This document shows positions 1-8,317 of a stretch of 23,421 nt of DNA, in pieces. Numbering within the stretch: position 1 is the first letter of the stretch; each line of letters starts with the position of its first letter. Made by a program: the position numbers and the translations under genes. Source of the DNA: an uncultured Pelagibacteraceae bacterium. Its GTDB lineage: Bacteria; Pseudomonadota; Alphaproteobacteria; Pelagibacterales; Pelagibacteraceae. The notes beneath the pieces are model-generated. The model had not been told where the DNA came from, ran no database searches, and saw only the letters and a list, made by a program, of their open reading frames with translations. The stretch spans positions 1 through 23,421 of the forward strand of contig CACAWM010000007.1 in the NCBI GenBank assembly GCA_902536205.1. The letters are read 5' to 3'.

Positions 1-687
1 AATAATTTAAAAAAGGCAAGCGTTGAAGGTAAGGGAGTTCTTAATAATAGAATTTCAGAATATATTTTAACTAATCTTGCTCAATGTGGAATTAAAACTC
101 ACTTCATTAAACGCTTGAATATGAGAGAACAGCTAATTAGAAAAGCTGATATTTTCCCTATAGAATTTATTGTTCGAAATATTGCAACTGGATCGTTGAC
201 TAAAAGACTTGGTATACCAGAAGGAACAGTTTTGGAAAAACCATTATTAGAATACTGTTTAAAAAAAGATGAATTACAGGATCCTTTAATTTCAAAAGAG
301 CATATCTTTTCATTTGGATGGGCTTCAGAAAAAGAGATAATTGAAATTGATAAAACGACTTTAAGAATAAATGATTTACTAGTAGGCATGTTTAGAGGAA
401 TAGGTATTAAACTTATAGATTTTAAAATTGAGTATGGAAAAGCTTGGAATAAAGATAATGAAAAAAAAGAGATCCTTTTAGCAGATGAGATTAGTCCTGA
501 TACCTGTCGATTGTGGGACTCAAAAACTGAAAAAAAACTTGATAAAGATAGATTTAGAAAAGATTTAGGTAACATAATTCAAGGTTATCAAGAGGTTGCT
601 AGAAGATTAGGCATTATGCCTGAAGAAACAAATATTAGTGAGGTCAATTTTGGAAAAACTATTCCAATAAAATTTAAAAAAAAATAA
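1..687 (+). CDS. purC: Phosphoribosylaminoimidazole-succinocarboxamide synthase, 5' truncated by window edge
   Basis: PurC (SAICAR synthetase) joins aspartate to CAIR with ATP in the cytoplasmic purine pathway. The frame is open from base 1, so the true start lies outside the window. The visible part opens in the conserved SAICAR synthetase N-terminal region (VEGKGVLNNRISEY, then THFIKRLNMREQLIRK). The family signature LADEISPDTCRLWD follows near base 480, and the C-terminal part of the domain is intact. TTG and ATG codons at 115 and 121 are internal, because the conserved region runs upstream of both. The gene is followed by purS after one base, which suggests an operon. The family match is strong; only the missing N-terminus is unseen. 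Confidence 0.96.
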   Translation, partial: NNLKKASVEGKGVLNNRISEYILTNLAQCGIKTHFIKRLNMREQLIRKADIFPIEFIVRNIATGSLTKRLGIPEGTVLEKPLLEYCLKKDELQDPLISKEHIFSFGWASEKEIIEIDKTTLRINDLLVGMFRGIGIKLIDFKIEYGKAWNKDNEKKEILLADEISPDTCRLWDSKTEKKLDKDRFRKDLGNIIQGYQEVARRLGIMPEETNISEVNFGKTIPIKFKKK

Positions 688-688
688 A

Positions 689-928
689 TTGAAATTCTCA
701 GTAACAGTAACGCTCAAAAAAGATGTATTAGACCCACAGGGTAAGGTAGTTCAAAACACATTGGTAAATATGGGGATGAAAAATCTCAAGAATATAAGGC
801 AAGGTAAACATTTTGAAATTGAAGTTGATGAAAATGAACTGTCATCAGCTGAGAAAAAGGTCGATGAAATGTGTAAAAAGCTTTTGGTAAACTTGATTAT
901 TGAGGATTATAAAATTTATAAAATTTAA
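689..928 (+). CDS. purS: Phosphoribosylformylglycinamidine synthase subunit PurS
   Basis: PurS is the small bridging subunit of the three-part FGAM synthase. It helps pass ammonia from PurQ to PurL. The protein is 79 residues, the usual size. It shows the family pattern: a first beta strand (KFSVTVTLKKDVLDPQG), the NMG segment and a basic helix with EKKVDEMCKKLLVN. The start is TTG at 689, chosen because the residues after it match the conserved PurS N-terminus and no ATG lies nearby. No Shine-Dalgarno motif is seen. Its TAA stop shares one base with the purQ ATG (TAATG), consistent with translational coupling. Confidence 0.94.
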   Translation: MKFSVTVTLKKDVLDPQGKVVQNTLVNMGMKNLKNIRQGKHFEIEVDENELSSAEKKVDEMCKKLLVNLIIEDYKIYKI

Positions 929-1605
929 TGAGATCATCTGTAATAGTTTTTCCAGGATCAAACTGCGATAGAGACATAGGTGTAGCTCTAGAAAAAATGC
1001 AGTTTAAAAATCAAATGGTTTGGCATAAAGAAACTACATTACCTAAATCTGACTTAATAGTTATTCCAGGAGGCTTTTCTTATGGAGATTATTTAAGATC
1101 GGGAGCCATAGCTGGTAAATCTTTGATAATAGATGAAGTTATTAAAGCTGCTAATTCTGGATGTTTAATTTTAGGAGTTTGTAACGGATTTCAAATTTTA
1201 ACAGAAACAGGTCTGCTTAAAGGTACCTTATTAAGAAATAAAAATTTAAAATTTATAAATAAGGATATTCAAATAAAAGTTTTAAATAATGAAACCAAAT
1301 TTACAAATAAATATAAAAAAGATCAAATTTTGAAGATCAATATTGCTCATAATGAGGGAAATTTTTTTACAGATGCCTTTCATTTAGAAAAGTTAAAAAA
1401 TGAAAACTTAATTGCATTTAAATATTGTGACGATAAAGGCAGTATTAATGAAAATTCTAATCCTAATGGATCTTTAGAAAATATTGCAGGAATTTTTAAT
1501 AATAATAAAAATATCTTAGGAATGATGCCTCATCCTGAAAGAATGGTTGACGAGATAATTTCTAATAAAGATGGGGTGAGCTTATTCTCAAGTTTGTTGA
1601 GTTAA
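928..1605 (+). CDS. purQ: Phosphoribosylformylglycinamidine synthase subunit PurQ (glutaminase)
   Basis: PurQ is the class I glutamine amidotransferase subunit of FGAM synthase and releases ammonia for PurL. The nucleophile elbow LGVCNGFQ places the catalytic cysteine at residue 85. The MMPHPERM motif supplies His202 and Glu204, so the catalytic triad is complete. The N-terminal [12 protein letters not shown] and [17 protein letters not shown] segments are typical of PurQ. The 225-residue length is normal. The start overlaps the purS stop by one base, and purL starts two bases after the stop. This order, purS-purQ-purL, fits bacteria that use the split form of the enzyme. Confidence 0.97.
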   Translation: MRSSVIVFPGSNCDRDIGVALEKMQFKNQMVWHKETTLPKSDLIVIPGGFSYGDYLRSGAIAGKSLIIDEVIKAANSGCLILGVCNGFQILTETGLLKGTLLRNKNLKFINKDIQIKVLNNETKFTNKYKKDQILKINIAHNEGNFFTDAFHLEKLKNENLIAFKYCDDKGSINENSNPNGSLENIAGIFNNNKNILGMMPHPERMVDEIISNKDGVSLFSSLLS

Positions 1606-1606
1606 A

Positions 1607-3787
1607 ATGAAAATTTCAAATGAGATAGTTGAGAAACATGGACTTAAAATTGATGAATATGAAAATATTAAAAAATTACTGAACAGACAGCCCAATTTGT
1701 TAGAACTTGGAATTTTTTCTGCGATGTGGAATGAACATTGTTCATATAAATCCTCAAGAATTCATCTTAAAAAATTACCCTCAAAGGGCAAACAAGTCAT
1801 TCAAGGTCCAGGAGAAAATGCAGGTGTTATTGATATCGGAGATAACGATGCAATAGTTTTTAAAATCGAAAGTCATAATCATCCATCTTATATTGAACCC
1901 TATCAAGGGGCTGCTACTGGTGTTGGCGGAATATTAAGAGATGTATTTACCATGGGGGCTAGACCTATCGCTTTGCTAAATTCAATTCACTTTGGTTCAC
2001 CTGATCATCCAAAAACTAAAAGTTTACTTAACGGGGTTGTATCTGGAATAGGAGGTTATGGAAATTGTATTGGTATTCCTACAGTTGCTGGTGAAACTAA
2101 ATTTAATGAGACTTATAATGAAAATATTTTAGTGAATGCTATGGCTGTAGGTCATGCAAATAAAGATAAGATTTTTTATTCAAAGGCTAAAGGTTTAAAT
2201 AAATCTGTTGTTTATGTTGGCTCCAAAACAGGTAGAGACGGTATTCATGGTGCTTCTATGGCTTCAGCAGAATTTGATGAAAACTCAGAAGAAAAAAAAC
2301 CAACTGTACAGGTAGGCGATCCATTTACAGAAAAACTTTTAATGGAAGCATGTTTAGAATTAATGAAAGATAATTCAATTATATCAATTCAAGATATGGG
2401 TGCAGCAGGATTAACTTCCTCTAGTGTTGAAATGGCCTCAAAAGGTGGATTAGGGATAGAGCTTGAACTAGATAAAGTTCCATGTAGAGAAGAAAATATG
2501 ACACCATATGAAATGATGTTATCTGAAAGTCAAGAAAGAATGTTAATTATTCTAGAAGATGGGAAAGAGCATAATGCAAAAAAAATATTTGATAAATGGG
2601 ATCTAGATTTTGTTGTAATTGGAAAAACTACTAATACAAATAACCTAACATTAAAATTTAAAAATAAGATTGAAGGAGTAATTCCCATTGAAGCGCTAGC
2701 ATCTAAAGCACCAATTTACGATCGAAAGTGGATTAAAAAAAAACCACAAAAAAAAGAAATCAATTTAAAAGATCTTAAAAAGATTAAAATTGAAGATGCT
2801 TTAATAAAAATTTTATCAAGTCCTAACCATTCAAATAAAAGTTGGATTACAAATCAGTATGATCAAAGTGTTATGTGCGACACAGCTCTGAAATCAGGTT
2901 CAGATGCAGCAATAATTAGAATACATAATAAAGATAAAGCTATAGCAGTTTCGGTAGACTCATCTGCTAATTATTGTAAGTCTCATCCATTAACTGGTGG
3001 TAAACAGATTGTTTGTGAAAATTGGAGAAATTTAGTTGCAGTAGGAGCGAAACCTTTGGCGATAACTAATTGCTTAAACTTTGGTAACCCAGAAAATAAA
3101 GAAATTATGGGAGAATTCGCTGAATGTTTAATTGGAATAAAAGAAGCTTGCGAATTTTTGAATTATCCAGTCGTTTCTGGAAATGTTTCTTTTTATAATG
3201 GAACTAATAAAAAGAGTATTTATCCAACTCCAGTTATAGGTGGAGTTGGATTGATAAAAAAATTAGTGAGTCCGCTGAGTCATAATTTTAAAAAAACAAA
3301 AAGTAAATTAATATTAATAGGTAAAACTTTTGGACATCTCGGAAGAAGTTGTTATTTGAAAGAAAATTACTCAATTGATGAAGGCATGCCGCCAGAAGTA
3401 AATCTTTTAAATGAAAAAAATAATGGTGAATGCTTGCTCAAATTAATTGACGATAATCTAATCTTATCTTCTCATGACGTATCAAATGGTGGGTTAATAA
3501 CTTCAATTTCTGAAATGTCCTTAGGCTCTCATATTGGTGCTAAAATTCTAAAACCAAAAAAACTAACAAATTCAATTGAATATTTTTTCGGAGAAGACCA
3601 AGCCAGATATATTGTTGAAATTGATGCAGAAAATGTTTCAAAAGTTGAAAAAATATTAAAGATTCATAATATTTATTTTGAAAACATAGGGCATACTCAA
3701 AACGAATACTTAGAAATTGATAATGAGCTTAAAATTAATATTAAAGATTTATTTAAAATAAATAACGAATGGTATAATAACTATTAA
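1607..3787 (+). CDS. purL: Phosphoribosylformylglycinamidine synthase subunit PurL (synthetase)
   Basis: PurL is the ATP-dependent synthetase subunit that turns FGAR into FGAM with ammonia from PurQ. At 726 residues it is the small PurL type that needs PurS and PurQ, not the ~1,300-residue fused form. The substrate and Mg segment [17 protein letters not shown] starts at residue 89 and is followed by [31 protein letters not shown] lies mid-protein, and [10 protein letters not shown] is near residue 621. Together these mark both halves of the AIRS/PurL fold. It starts one base after the purQ stop, and its TAA stop shares one base with the bolA start. No sign of damage. Confidence 0.97.
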   Translation: MKISNEIVEKHGLKIDEYENIKKLLNRQPNLLELGIFSAMWNEHCSYKSSRIHLKKLPSKGKQVIQGPGENAGVIDIGDNDAIVFKIESHNHPSYIEPYQGAATGVGGILRDVFTMGARPIALLNSIHFGSPDHPKTKSLLNGVVSGIGGYGNCIGIPTVAGETKFNETYNENILVNAMAVGHANKDKIFYSKAKGLNKSVVYVGSKTGRDGIHGASMASAEFDENSEEKKPTVQVGDPFTEKLLMEACLELMKDNSIISIQDMGAAGLTSSSVEMASKGGLGIELELDKVPCREENMTPYEMMLSESQERMLIILEDGKEHNAKKIFDKWDLDFVVIGKTTNTNNLTLKFKNKIEGVIPIEALASKAPIYDRKWIKKKPQKKEINLKDLKKIKIEDALIKILSSPNHSNKSWITNQYDQSVMCDTALKSGSDAAIIRIHNKDKAIAVSVDSSANYCKSHPLTGGKQIVCENWRNLVAVGAKPLAITNCLNFGNPENKEIMGEFAECLIGIKEACEFLNYPVVSGNVSFYNGTNKKSIYPTPVIGGVGLIKKLVSPLSHNFKKTKSKLILIGKTFGHLGRSCYLKENYSIDEGMPPEVNLLNEKNNGECLLKLIDDNLILSSHDVSNGGLITSISEMSLGSHIGAKILKPKKLTNSIEYFFGEDQARYIVEIDAENVSKVEKILKIHNIYFENIGHTQNEYLEIDNELKINIKDLFKINNEWYNNY

Positions 3788-4017
3788 TGCCTTTACCTTT
3801 AGAAGAAATTAAAAAATTAATTAAAAAGTCTATTCCAGACGCTACTATAGAAATTAAAGATCTAATGGGAGACAGTAACCATTATGCCGCTACAATAAAA
3901 TCATCTCAATTCAATAATTTAAGTAAAATTGAACAGCACAAACTTGTATATAAATCATTAAAGGGTAAAATGGGAAACGAATTGCATGCTTTATCAATTA
4001 CTACAGAAGGAAAATAA
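3787..4017 (+). CDS. bolA: BolA family protein
   Basis: This is a 76-residue BolA-fold protein. BolA proteins pair with CGFS monothiol glutaredoxins and bind [2Fe-2S] clusters, acting in iron-sulfur trafficking or iron sensing. The sequence shows the family core: a first helix (PLEEIKKLIKKSIPDA), the GDSNHYAATI strand with His32, KIEQHKLVYKSL with His51, and ELHALSI with His67. The C-terminal histidine is the one usually linked to cluster binding. It is compact and may be of the IbaG/YrbA subtype. It overlaps purL upstream and grxD downstream, each by one base (TAATG). The neighbouring glutaredoxin supports the assignment. Confidence 0.92.
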   Translation: MPLPLEEIKKLIKKSIPDATIEIKDLMGDSNHYAATIKSSQFNNLSKIEQHKLVYKSLKGKMGNELHALSITTEGK

Positions 4018-4334
4018 TGGAAATAAACGAAAAAATAAAAAATTTAATTAAAGATAACGATGTTTGTTTATTTATGAAAGGTACACCCGATTCACCTCAA
4101 TGTGGTTTTTCAATGGCTGTATCTAATATTTTAAAACATTTAAATATCAATTTTAAAGGTGTTAATGTTCTTGAAGATGAAAATCTTCGTCAAGGAATAA
4201 AAGAATTTAGTGACTGGCCCACTATTCCTCAACTTTATGTGAAAGAAGAATTTTTAGGTGGATGTGATATCGTAAAAGAAATGTTTGAAAAAGGTGATCT
4301 TAAAAAACTACTTGAAGAAAAGAAAATTATTTAA
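4017..4334 (+). CDS. grxD: Monothiol glutaredoxin (CGFS, Grx4/GrxD type)
   Basis: This is a 105-residue single-domain class II monothiol glutaredoxin. The family binds a [2Fe-2S] cluster with glutathione and passes it to apoproteins or BolA rather than acting mainly as a reductase. The motif MKGTPDSPQCGFS places the single active-site cysteine at residue 29. DWPTIPQLYV carries the cis-proline (TIP), and GGCDIVKEM is the glutathione-contact region near the C-terminus. Adjacent bolA (overlap of one base) is the classic partner. Its stop overlaps the start of the next small gene, so all three are probably co-translated. Confidence 0.96.
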   Translation: MEINEKIKNLIKDNDVCLFMKGTPDSPQCGFSMAVSNILKHLNINFKGVNVLEDENLRQGIKEFSDWPTIPQLYVKEEFLGGCDIVKEMFEKGDLKKLLEEKKII

Positions 4335-4597
4335 TGAGACAGTTTATTTATAAAACTGTGATTATAATTTTTGGTCTAATCATTGCTTATGAGTTTACAA
4401 TTGGAAAAACAATAAATAAATTTGAACAAAAAGCAGATCTTGTTCTTTCTAAGGAAGGAAGAAAGTCACTTGTAATATCAGTTAAAAAAGAAATGCAAAA
4501 AGCTGTCGATAAAGAGAACTATCTAACAAATGATGAGAGAGTTTTAATTAATAATTTTATCGATAAAATTAAAAAAGAATTAAAGATAATTAAATAA
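4334..4597 (+). CDS. Small membrane-anchored protein of unknown function
   Basis: I do not recognise this 87-residue protein. It begins with a short basic start and one hydrophobic stretch at about residues 5-24, most likely an N-terminal membrane anchor or uncleaved signal. A strongly charged, lysine-rich helical region of about 60 residues follows (QKADLVLSKEGRKSLVIS, then DNIKKELK-like repeats at the end). This suggests one anchor with a soluble tail; which side the tail faces is not clear. The ATG shares one base with the grxD stop, so it is very likely translated in the purL-bolA-grxD operon. No cysteine is present, which argues against a redox role. Confidence 0.75.
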   Translation: MRQFIYKTVIIIFGLIIAYEFTIGKTINKFEQKADLVLSKEGRKSLVISVKKEMQKAVDKENYLTNDERVLINNFIDKIKKELKIIK

Positions 4598-4604
4598 AAA
4601 ATCA

Positions 4605-4620
4605 TTCATTTACAAATGAA
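4605..4620. repeat. Short palindrome over methyltransferase start codon
   Basis: A perfect inverted repeat, TTCATTT-AC-AAATGAA, includes the ATG of the following gene (4616-4618). The stem is 7 bp with a 2-base gap. It could be an operator half-site pair or chance in AT-rich DNA; the two-base gap is too tight for a normal RNA loop. Confidence 0.4.
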
Positions 4621-5311
4621 GTATACAGGCTGGGAGCTACATAATTTTGATAAAGCTAATCTTTTTAGAACATATCAATTTCATCTAATAAAAAATGAAA
4701 TAAAAGGGAAGATTCTTGAGGTTGGCCCTGGAAACTGTATCTATTTAAAAGCTTATACAAGTTTAGGTAAAAATATTACTCTTATTGAACCTACAAAAAA
4801 ATATTTTGATATTTTAAATAAACTAAACAAAAAAAATAAAAATATAATTGTTAAAAAAAATATGAATAATATTAAAATAAATTCTTTTGATACTATTTTA
4901 TATTTAGATGTATTAGAACATATCAATGATGATATTAGCGAATTAAAAAAAGCTTACAAGCTTCTTAAAAAAAATGGAACCCTTATCATTTGTGTTCCTG
5001 CGTTTCAATTCTTATACACTTTATATGATAAAAAAATTGGTCATTATCGAAGATACGATAAGAAAAGTTTTAAATCCTTATTAAAAAAATGTAAAATTTT
5101 TAATTATAAGATGAGATACTTTGATTTTATTGGTTTTAGTTTAATACTAGCTTCAAAAATTTTTTTTAAAGATAGTACAAAAAATTTCCCTCTTAAAATT
5201 AAAATATGGAATATGTTAATACCGTTATCTTTTTGTTTAGATTTTTTAATAATGAAATTTTTTTATGGTAAGTCTTTATTGGTAAAAATAAAAAAAATTA
5301 GTCACATTTAA
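4616..5311 (+). CDS. Class I SAM-dependent methyltransferase, substrate unknown
   Basis: This 231-residue protein has a Rossmann-like SAM methyltransferase core. Motif I is ILEVGPGNC at residues 33-41, an acidic strand end (LIEPTKKYF) follows, and ILYLDVLEHINDD lies at residues 94-106, as in the Methyltransf_11/12/23 families. IGHYRRYDKKSF near residue 140 is common in methyltransferases encoded beside glycosyltransferases. The last third has hydrophobic segments (DFIGFSLILASKIFF and MLIPLSFCLDFLIMKFF) that may associate with the membrane. It is extremely AT-rich: bases 4801-4860 contain only four G or C. It starts 18 bp after the previous gene and overlaps the convergent gene by 14 bp. Cell-surface sugar or lipid modification is a guess. 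Confidence 0.8.
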   Translation: MKYTGWELHNFDKANLFRTYQFHLIKNEIKGKILEVGPGNCIYLKAYTSLGKNITLIEPTKKYFDILNKLNKKNKNIIVKKNMNNIKINSFDTILYLDVLEHINDDISELKKAYKLLKKNGTLIICVPAFQFLYTLYDKKIGHYRRYDKKSFKSLLKKCKIFNYKMRYFDFIGFSLILASKIFFKDSTKNFPLKIKIWNMLIPLSFCLDFLIMKFFYGKSLLVKIKKISHI

Positions 5312-6887
5312 GTAATTTTCCTGTTACAAATTTTTTATTATGAAATGAAAGTTTAAATCCAGTTTCCGAAACTATTTTACAATTGTAGGGAATTGTTTTT
5401 TTTATATTCCTTACATGCTGAACGGCAAGGAAAGGTCTAGCATAATTAGTATCAATTAGTTGCCATTTGTCAAAACAATCGTATTTAGTTTTAAATAAAA
5501 AAGGTTCTACAGAATGCGCAGGACTAACAAGAATACACATTTTCTTTTCATTTAATTTTTTTATTTTTTTTGATATTTCTCTTCCGCTAATCCCCATATA
5601 ATCTAATTCAAATTTATTTGTTAAATCAATTAATCTGGAAGGTGTATTGAACCATATATATTGATATGGATGTATTTTTACATTTTCTAATAAAAAAAGA
5701 GAAATTGATAAAAACCCTCCTATTAAAAAAATTTTTTTTGAAAAAAAATATAAAGAAACTAAACCTAGAAATAAAAAAAGTGGTATTAAAAAAAGTATAT
5801 GTCTAATTTCATCATAAAGATTTACGTTTGTAAAAATTAATAATATTGGAATAATAATTGAAGTTGCTAAAATTGTACCGAATACCATTATATTACGTCT
5901 ACTCTTTAAAATTTTTTTTTCAGTTAATGGTATCAAAATAAGACCAGCCAAAATAATTAAAGGTAATTTTACTGTAAGCCAAATAAAAATATAACTTGAT
6001 GGTAAATTTTTAGCCTTCATGCAAGACCCTAAAGTGGTTGTGCATACATCATGGTAATAATGACTCATCCATTGTATCGCATTAAAAAAAGATAATGGGC
6101 TTATCCAATAAAGAGGATTTAACAAAAATATGAAAAAAATTAAAAATAATAAAAAAAATAGAAATTTTAAATAAAATTTTTGAATAAATCTTACTAAATT
6201 AAATTCTGAAATATTTAAGAATATGATCAAAGAAATTAAATATTGAATGAATATAAGTATCCCAGTAACTCTTATTGATAATAAAAATGAGGTAGATAAA
6301 GCAAATAGCAATAGTCTCAAAAAAGATATATTGTTGTTATTGGATACTTTTTCAAACAGATTTAAACTTAGATATGTGCATAATAACCAAACACTCATAA
6401 AAGGAATATCTTTAGGATTGAACAGCGAATGTCCAAACAAATAAGGGTAAAGTAAGTAAATGGATGAACCAACATAACAATAGTTTTTTTGACTAATTAC
6501 TTTTTTTAATAATTTGAAAAATAAAATTCCCGATAAGAAAAAAAATAAGAATACTACAAAATGTTTTGATAAAAGTTTTGATCCAAAATCATTTATGTCT
6601 TGATATTTAAATAATAATTTTTTTAAAAAGAATTGTATTGGTTGAGAAATGTATTGAAAACCTACACCGTAATATTTGTCTTTATTTGCAAAAACGTCTG
6701 TTTCCCTCTCTTTATCAAAAAAAATTTTATCTTTTGTCTCTTTAGATATTTCTAAATTATATTTCCAGTTTTGTTCCTCATGCCATTCATCATGAGAAAT
6801 TCCTACGTTTACTGATAATACGCTGCCGATAATAAAAAATATTAATAAAAATGATGTAAATAAATTTTTTGTTGAAAAAAAACTCAT
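5298..6887 (-). CDS. Polytopic membrane protein, GT-C glycosyltransferase-like (family 39/PMT_2 type)
   Basis: This 529-residue protein has around ten or more hydrophobic segments. The first membrane segment is followed by an exposed loop, NVGISHDEWHEEQNW, whose Asp-Glu pair resembles the catalytic loop of GT-C enzymes that use lipid-linked sugars. A second loop, FNPKDIPFM, resembles the KD-x-P segment of PMT_2/ArnT-like proteins. The C-terminal ~120 residues look mostly soluble, probably periplasmic. These motifs suggest transfer of a sugar from a polyprenyl donor, but donor and acceptor cannot be read. It lies 44 bp downstream of rpsD on the same strand with no terminator hairpin between them. 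Its end overlaps the convergent methyltransferase by 14 bp. Base composition is more AT-rich than the housekeeping neighbours. Confidence 0.65.
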   Translation of the reverse strand: MSFFSTKNLFTSFLLIFFIIGSVLSVNVGISHDEWHEEQNWKYNLEISKETKDKIFFDKERETDVFANKDKYYGVGFQYISQPIQFFLKKLLFKYQDINDFGSKLLSKHFVVFLFFFLSGILFFKLLKKVISQKNYCYVGSSIYLLYPYLFGHSLFNPKDIPFMSVWLLCTYLSLNLFEKVSNNNNISFLRLLLFALSTSFLLSIRVTGILIFIQYLISLIIFLNISEFNLVRFIQKFYLKFLFFLLFLIFFIFLLNPLYWISPLSFFNAIQWMSHYYHDVCTTTLGSCMKAKNLPSSYIFIWLTVKLPLIILAGLILIPLTEKKILKSRRNIMVFGTILATSIIIPILLIFTNVNLYDEIRHILFLIPLFLFLGLVSLYFFSKKIFLIGGFLSISLFLLENVKIHPYQYIWFNTPSRLIDLTNKFELDYMGISGREISKKIKKLNEKKMCILVSPAHSVEPFLFKTKYDCFDKWQLIDTNYARPFLAVQHVRNIKKTIPYNCKIVSETGFKLSFHNKKFVTGKLLKCD

Positions 6888-6931
6888 AATAGTTTGAGTT
6901 TATTTTATTTTTGACTAATTGAAAGTTTTAA

Positions 6932-7549
6932 TTATCTAGAATAATATTCAATTACTAAATTAGGTTCCATTATTACTGGAAATGGAACTTCTGAAAATTT
7001 AGGGACTCTTACTAGTTTTGCTGTCTTATTTTTACCATCTAGCTGAATGTATTCAGGAACATCTCTTTCTTTACTTTGTAAAGATCCATCGATAACTGTT
7101 AGTTTTTTAGATTTTTCTCTTACTTCTATGAGATCTGTGCTTTTAACAACGTAGCTCGAAATATTCACTCTTTTTTTATTAACTTTTATATGACCGTGAT
7201 TAATCATTTGTCTTGCAGCAAAAACAGTAGGTGCGAATTTTGCTCTATAAATAACTGTATCTAATCTACTTTCAAGTAATGCTATAAGATTTTCAGTAGT
7301 ATCACCTTTTTTGGAAAGAGCTTTTCTATAAATATTCCTAAACTGTCTCTCGTTTATATTACCATAATAAGCTTTTAATTTTTGTTTAGCTTGCAATTGA
7401 ATTCCGTAGTCTGTCGGCTTTCCCTTTTTATTTTGGCCATGTTGACCTGGAGGATAAGCTCTAGAGTTGAAAGGACTTTTTGGTCTGCCCCAAATATTTG
7501 CCTTAAGTCTTCGATCAACTTTATGTTTAGATTTGAGTCTTTTAGTCAT
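6932..7549 (-). CDS. rpsD: 30S ribosomal protein S4
   Basis: This is a complete 205-residue S4, which binds 16S rRNA early in assembly of the small subunit. The N-terminal region has [20 protein letters not shown] and a PPGQHG element typical of the zinc-free bacterial form. The S4 RNA-binding fold follows at about residues 92-155 ([29 protein letters not shown]). The usual C-terminus ends in IEYYSR. The ATG has no Shine-Dalgarno sequence; a strong promoter sits about 17-44 bp upstream. It stands alone, not within a ribosomal-protein operon, between trmJ and a membrane protein. Confidence 0.98.
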   Translation of the reverse strand: MTKRLKSKHKVDRRLKANIWGRPKSPFNSRAYPPGQHGQNKKGKPTDYGIQLQAKQKLKAYYGNINERQFRNIYRKALSKKGDTTENLIALLESRLDTVIYRAKFAPTVFAARQMINHGHIKVNKKRVNISSYVVKSTDLIEVREKSKKLTVIDGSLQSKERDVPEYIQLDGKNKTAKLVRVPKFSEVPFPVIMEPNLVIEYYSR

Positions 7550-7565
7550 ATTAATTAATTGTGTT

Positions 7566-7593
7566 TTTATAAGCTTTACTAATGATTTGTCAA
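7566..7593 (-). promoter_or_regulatory. Predicted sigma70-type promoter of rpsD
   Basis: On the minus strand, a consensus TTGACA (7593-7588) is separated by 16 bp from TATAAA (7571-7566). Transcription would start near 7559, giving a leader of about 10 nt before the rpsD ATG at 7549. It is the best promoter match I found in the window. Copies of TAAGCTTTA lie at 7570-7578 and 7595-7603, one on each side of the -35 element. Confidence 0.7.
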
Positions 7594-7606
7594 TTAAGCT
7601 TTAATG

Positions 7607-8317
7607 TTATTTTTTACTCAATGTGCTTATAATACTAGCTAAAATCCTTAATTCTTTATCGTTTGGTTCTAATCTATAAATTAAATTATTTATATTTAAT
7701 ATCATTGAGTGCCTTTTCTCTTTAGGAATAAAAAAGTCTTTTTTTTCTAAAAGGCTTATTAAATGGGCTAATAAAGAAGATATTTTTGATTTAGATGAAA
7801 CTTTTAAATTTAGTTCATTATTTTTAATTTTTTTATCATTAAGTAACTTAAAAATCTCGTAACAAATAATAGTCAAAGAATGCGATAAGTTTAAAGATTT
7901 AAATTTTGGTGAAGTTGGAATTTGTAAAATATAATTAGAAAATGATAAATCTTTATTTGATAAACCTGATGCTTCAGGACCGAACATTAAACCCAAGTTA
8001 AGATTTCTTCTTTTGATTATTTTTTGAAATTCTCTAAGTGAAATATTTTTTTTATTTATGTCTCTACGTCTTGCACTTAAAGATATGACCAAATTAAAAG
8101 GCTCTATTGCATCTTTAATATTATTAAATACTTTCGCTTTATTTATAATATCAAATGCACCTACAGATGTTGCTTTAGCTTTATGATTTGGAAAATTAAT
8201 TTTAGGCTCTACAATGTGAAGTTTTGAAAAACCAAAATTTTTCATTGCTCTGGCACATGCACCTATGTTTTCACCTAGTTGTGGTTTTACTAGAATGAAA
8301 CCAAATTTACTGCTCAT
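7607..8317 (-). CDS. trmJ: SPOUT RNA methyltransferase, TrmJ-like (tRNA Nm32) family
   Basis: This 236-residue protein belongs to the SpoU/TrmH class of 2'-O-ribose methyltransferases. The N-terminus (FGFILVKPQLGENIGACARAM) matches the TrmJ start, where the NIGA-RAM segment is motif 1. LMFGPEASGLSN is the knotted SAM-binding motif 2, and LNLSHSLTIICYEIF is motif 3 with the NLSHS core. A C-terminal helical extension follows, as in TrmJ. The likely target is ribose 32 of certain tRNAs, but the exact target cannot be read from sequence. Its ATG lies inside the end of cimA (11-bp overlap), so it belongs to that operon. Confidence 0.87.
   Translation of the reverse strand: MSSKFGFILVKPQLGENIGACARAMKNFGFSKLHIVEPKINFPNHKAKATSVGAFDIINKAKVFNNIKDAIEPFNLVISLSARRRDINKKNISLREFQKIIKRRNLNLGLMFGPEASGLSNKDLSFSNYILQIPTSPKFKSLNLSHSLTIICYEIFKLLNDKKIKNNELNLKVSSKSKISSLLAHLISLLEKKDFFIPKEKRHSMILNINNLIYRLEPNDKELRILASIISTLSKK

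Noticed and set aside
99..575. Long open frame on the minus strand opposite purC
   Set aside because: It is the antisense shadow of purC, whose family motifs are clear; the product is low-complexity Ser/Phe-rich without a recognisable domain.
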